In this document: positions 48,041-49,976 of the stretch, in pieces
Position numbering within the stretch: position 1 is the stretch's first letter
Layout: each line of letters starts with the position of its first letter
DNA from: Sulfurimonas sp.
Lineage (GTDB): Bacteria > Campylobacterota > Campylobacteria > Campylobacterales > Sulfurimonadaceae
DNA length: 49,976 bases
NCBI GenBank assembly: GCA_026988235.1
Contig: JALSLQ010000048.1
Coordinates: 1-49,976 of the forward strand
Reading direction: 5' to 3'
The notes under the pieces: generated by a model
The model's input: only the letters and a program-made list of their open reading frames with translations
Database searches by the model: none
What the model was told of the DNA's origin: nothing
Made by a program: the position numbers and the translations under genes

Positions 48041-48331
48041 ATGCAAGTAGATGATGCACTATTAACACGATTAGAAAAACTTTCTTATTTACATGTAAGC
48101 GATGATAAACGCGAAGAGATTATATCGCAACTCTCCCAAATCGTAAGTTTTGTAGACAATTTAAGTGAACTGGATACAGACGGTGTGGATGATACTTTTG
48201 CTATGAGTAACAAAGCGACACCTTTAAGAGAAGATATTCCAAACTGTGATGCTTCAATCAGTCAAGCAATTTTAAAACATGCACCAAAAAGTGCAGATGA
48301 TTTTTTTATTGTTCCAAAAATCATAGAGTAG
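48041..48331 (+). CDS. gatC: Aspartyl/glutamyl-tRNA amidotransferase subunit C
   Basis: 96 aa, normal length. GatC bridges GatA and GatB in the complex that converts Glu-tRNA(Gln) and Asp-tRNA(Asn) to their amide forms. The N-terminal helix LLTRLEKLSYLHVSDDKREEI, in parts, with LSQIVSFVDNLSELDTDGVDD and the PLREDIP loop are diagnostic. AGGATAAAAA precedes the ATG. gatA and gatB are not adjacent, as usual in this phylum. Confidence 0.93.
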   Translation: MQVDDALLTRLEKLSYLHVSDDKREEIISQLSQIVSFVDNLSELDTDGVDDTFAMSNKATPLREDIPNCDASISQAILKHAPKSADDFFIVPKIIE

Positions 48332-48335
48332 CATC

Positions 48336-48677
48336 ATGATAACAGTGTATGGTATTAAAAACTGTGACAGTGTTAAAAAAGCATTAACATTTTTTAAAAA
48401 ACATAATATAGCTTATGAACTTTTTGATTTTAAAACACAAGAACTTTCTTGTGAAAAAATACAATACTGGGTTTCAAAAGTCACTATAAAACCTCTTTTT
48501 AACGCCAGAAGTACTACCTATAGAAATCTAAAACTCAAAGAGTTAAACCTCAATGAAATACAACAACAAGAGTGGCTTTGTAAAGAAAATCTTCTTATCA
48601 AACGCCCCATAATTGAATATAATGATACTCTCATTGTAGGATTTAATGAAGAACAATACCAAAGGAGTTTCTTATGA
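48336..48677 (+). CDS. ArsC/Spx-fold (YffB-like) reductase family protein
   Basis: 113 aa thioredoxin-fold protein. VYGIKNCDSVKKALTFFKKHNI at the start carries the single N-terminal Cys (about 10) in a CxxS arrangement. The C-terminal half has NARSTTYRNLKLK and LLIKRPIIEYND, the ArsC/Spx/YffB pattern with the conserved Arg-Pro. No arsenic genes are nearby, so a YffB-like glutathione- or thiol-dependent role is more likely than arsenate reduction. It ends 4 nt into the PilT gene. Confidence 0.85.
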   Translation: MITVYGIKNCDSVKKALTFFKKHNIAYELFDFKTQELSCEKIQYWVSKVTIKPLFNARSTTYRNLKLKELNLNEIQQQEWLCKENLLIKRPIIEYNDTLIVGFNEEQYQRSFL

Positions 48678-49771
48678 GTGAAGAAGTAGCTACAGAGAGT
48701 TCATCTCAACGAATGGATATTAAAAAACTATTAAAAAGTGTTTTAGCATTTAAATCTTCTGATTTACACCTCGTTGTCGGAAGTGAACCACAAATTAGAA
48801 TAGACAAAGAGTTGCGTGCTTTAAACCTTCCGGTACTTACTGCCAATGATGTTGAAGAGATGGCATATTCGCTCATCGAAGATAAACAAAAGAAAGTTTT
48901 TGAAGAACATAACGAACTAGATTTTTCTTTTGAACTGAAGGATATTGGTCGTTTTCGTGCAAACTTTTATAGAACTATTCACGGAATTGCCTGTGCATTT
49001 CGTATGATTCCTATTGATATTCCTACACTTGACGAATATGGAAATCCTCCGATTTTTAAAGAGCTTGTAAAAAAAGAAAAAGGACTGATTTTAGTAACCG
49101 GTCCTACGGGTTCCGGTAAATCAACAACACTTGCATCAATGCTGCATGAAATAAATATGACGGAACGCCGTCATATTATCACGATTGAAGATCCGGTGGA
49201 GTTTGTTCATAAAAATATCAAGTCACTTTTTTCTCAGCGTGATGTAGGAAGCAATACAGAATCATTTGCCGCAGCACTCAAATACTCTCTGCGTCAAGAT
49301 CCCGACATTATTCTTATCGGGGAAATGCGTGATGCCGAAACCATCGGTGCCGCACTCACCGCAGCAGAAACAGGTCACTTGGTATTTGGAACATTGCATA
49401 CCAACTCTGCACCGGGAACTATTAACCGTATTATTGATGTATTTGACGGGGAAGAACAAGCGCAGGTAAGAGCGCAGCTAGCTTCTTCACTCGTCGCTGT
49501 AATTTCACAAACACTTATTCCAAGAGTAGGTGGTGGAAAAGTTGCAACGCAAGAGATTCTCATTACAAACCCGGCTGTTCAAAATCAAATTCGAGAAGAT
49601 AAAGTACATCAAATTTATTCGCAAATGCAACTCAATCAACAAGAAACACATATGACAACGCAGACACAACAACTCATTGAACTGCTGCAGAAAAAAGTCA
49701 TTTCAAAAGAAAATGCTATTAAAAATTCTAACAGACCAGAAGAATTGATGAAAATGATCAGTAATATTTAA
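48674..49771 (+). CDS. pilT: PilT-type twitching/retraction ATPase
   Basis: 365 aa, hexameric AAA-type secretion ATPase that retracts type IV pili. N-terminal PAS-like domain (SDLHLVVGSEPQIRID). Walker A GPTGSGKSTT (about 143-152), Asp box TIEDPVEF, Walker B IILIGEMRDAET, His box TGHLVFGTLHTNSA. The C-terminal segment PAVQNQIREDKVHQIYS occupies the place of the AIRNLIRE motif of PilT. AAAGGAG precedes the ATG. No other pilus genes are in the window. Confidence 0.92.
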   Translation: MSEEVATESSSQRMDIKKLLKSVLAFKSSDLHLVVGSEPQIRIDKELRALNLPVLTANDVEEMAYSLIEDKQKKVFEEHNELDFSFELKDIGRFRANFYRTIHGIACAFRMIPIDIPTLDEYGNPPIFKELVKKEKGLILVTGPTGSGKSTTLASMLHEINMTERRHIITIEDPVEFVHKNIKSLFSQRDVGSNTESFAAALKYSLRQDPDIILIGEMRDAETIGAALTAAETGHLVFGTLHTNSAPGTINRIIDVFDGEEQAQVRAQLASSLVAVISQTLIPRVGGGKVATQEILITNPAVQNQIREDKVHQIYSQMQLNQQETHMTTQTQQLIELLQKKVISKENAIKNSNRPEELMKMISNI

Positions 49772-49853
49772 TAAAAGCTTAAATATTTAAACTTAATACT
49801 TTTGTAACACTCTTTTTATATTATACGCCTTGAAATAAAAAAAAAGGACAAAA

Positions 49854-49976
49854 ATGAAAAGAGATGTTACCCTTTCACTTTTATGTGCTATAGCTATAAA
49901 TTTATCAGCTGCCACTTTAGATACCATTGTAGTAGAATCTTCTACTATTGATGATTTAGGAACCGACCTTGCGACA
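49854..49976 (+). CDS. Probable TonB-dependent outer-membrane receptor, 5' end only
   Basis: 41 codons before the window ends. A signal peptide (MKRDVTLSLLCAIAINLSAA) is followed by TLDTIVVESSTIDDLG, the usual opening of a TonB box/plug region ('L..IVV.....'). AAAAAGGACA precedes the ATG. A TATTATAC box lies at about 49819-49826, and nine A residues (49837-49845) separate it from the ribosome site. No Fur box was recognised. Identity rests on the short N-terminus only. Confidence 0.55.
   Translation, partial: MKRDVTLSLLCAIAINLSAATLDTIVVESSTIDDLGTDLAT

Noticed and set aside
48336-48677. Arsenate reductase of an ars operon
   Set aside because: No arsB, arsR or acr3 nearby; the CxxS N-terminus and context fit the YffB-like group better.

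Overview
The window is AT-rich (roughly one third G+C by eye) and gene-dense. It looks like the chromosome of a free-living Campylobacterota (Epsilonproteobacteria), most plausibly a Sulfurimonas-like chemolithoautotroph. Reasons: a stand-alone FlhB-C-like protein (FlhX type) next to a FliK-like protein, a short (about 417 aa) Pgi, a TauE/SafE-NosL-like pair, low-GC codon use, and many 1-4 bp gene overlaps. The genus is inferred, not proven.

Layout. 1-3.3 kb: a partial degenerate helicase-like gene diverges from a DEAD-box RNA helicase. Between them sits a 268-bp MITE-like element, and the DEAD-box gene has no ATG/GTG/TTG at its natural start. A TenI/ThiE-like gene and a hypothetical gene follow. 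3.3-3.4 kb: three palindromic repeat units of a family seen twice more in the window. 3.4-6.5 kb: FliK-like/FlhX-like pair and a GAF-GGDEF-EAL gene broken by an in-frame TAG. 6.5-10 kb: polA with an HDOD gene. 10.1-12.0 kb: three membrane proteins (DUF4010/MgtC-like, a small two-TM protein, DUF202-like). 12.0-13.3 kb: an insertion hot spot with a transposase relic, an orphan ORF and a BrnT/BrnA toxin-antitoxin pair bracketed by 18-bp inverted repeats.

13.4-42.9 kb is the centrepiece: an almost unidirectional, tightly packed carbon-storage and gluconeogenesis island. Order: PEP synthase, HdeD-like, class I aldolase, CMD/AhpD-like, enolase, glucan phosphorylase, (YfdX, reversed), phosphoglucomutase, nucleotidyltransferase-mutase fusion, two GH57 enzymes, GalT-like, glycogen synthase, ROK glucokinase, second glycogen synthase, branching enzyme, phosphoglucose isomerase, GAPDH, P-type H+-ATPase, LOG-family protein. 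Together these can run pyruvate/PEP to hexose phosphate and glycogen, and glycogen back to glucose phosphates. Triose-phosphate isomerase, PGK, phosphoglycerate mutase, FBPase/PFK and a canonical GlgC are not in the window. The GAPDH lacks the Asp that favours NAD, which suggests an anabolic role.

42.9-50 kb: a multi-TM protein, the TauE/SafE and NosL-like pair, a repeat, an HD protein, a tyrosine recombinase, BamB-like and YfgM-like envelope proteins (all minus strand), then gatC, an ArsC/YffB-like gene, a PilT-type ATPase and the start of a probable TonB-dependent receptor.

Across the window the palindrome TTACATGTAA recurs far more often than base composition predicts, on both strands and in different reading frames. 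No rRNA, tRNA or CRISPR array was recognised.
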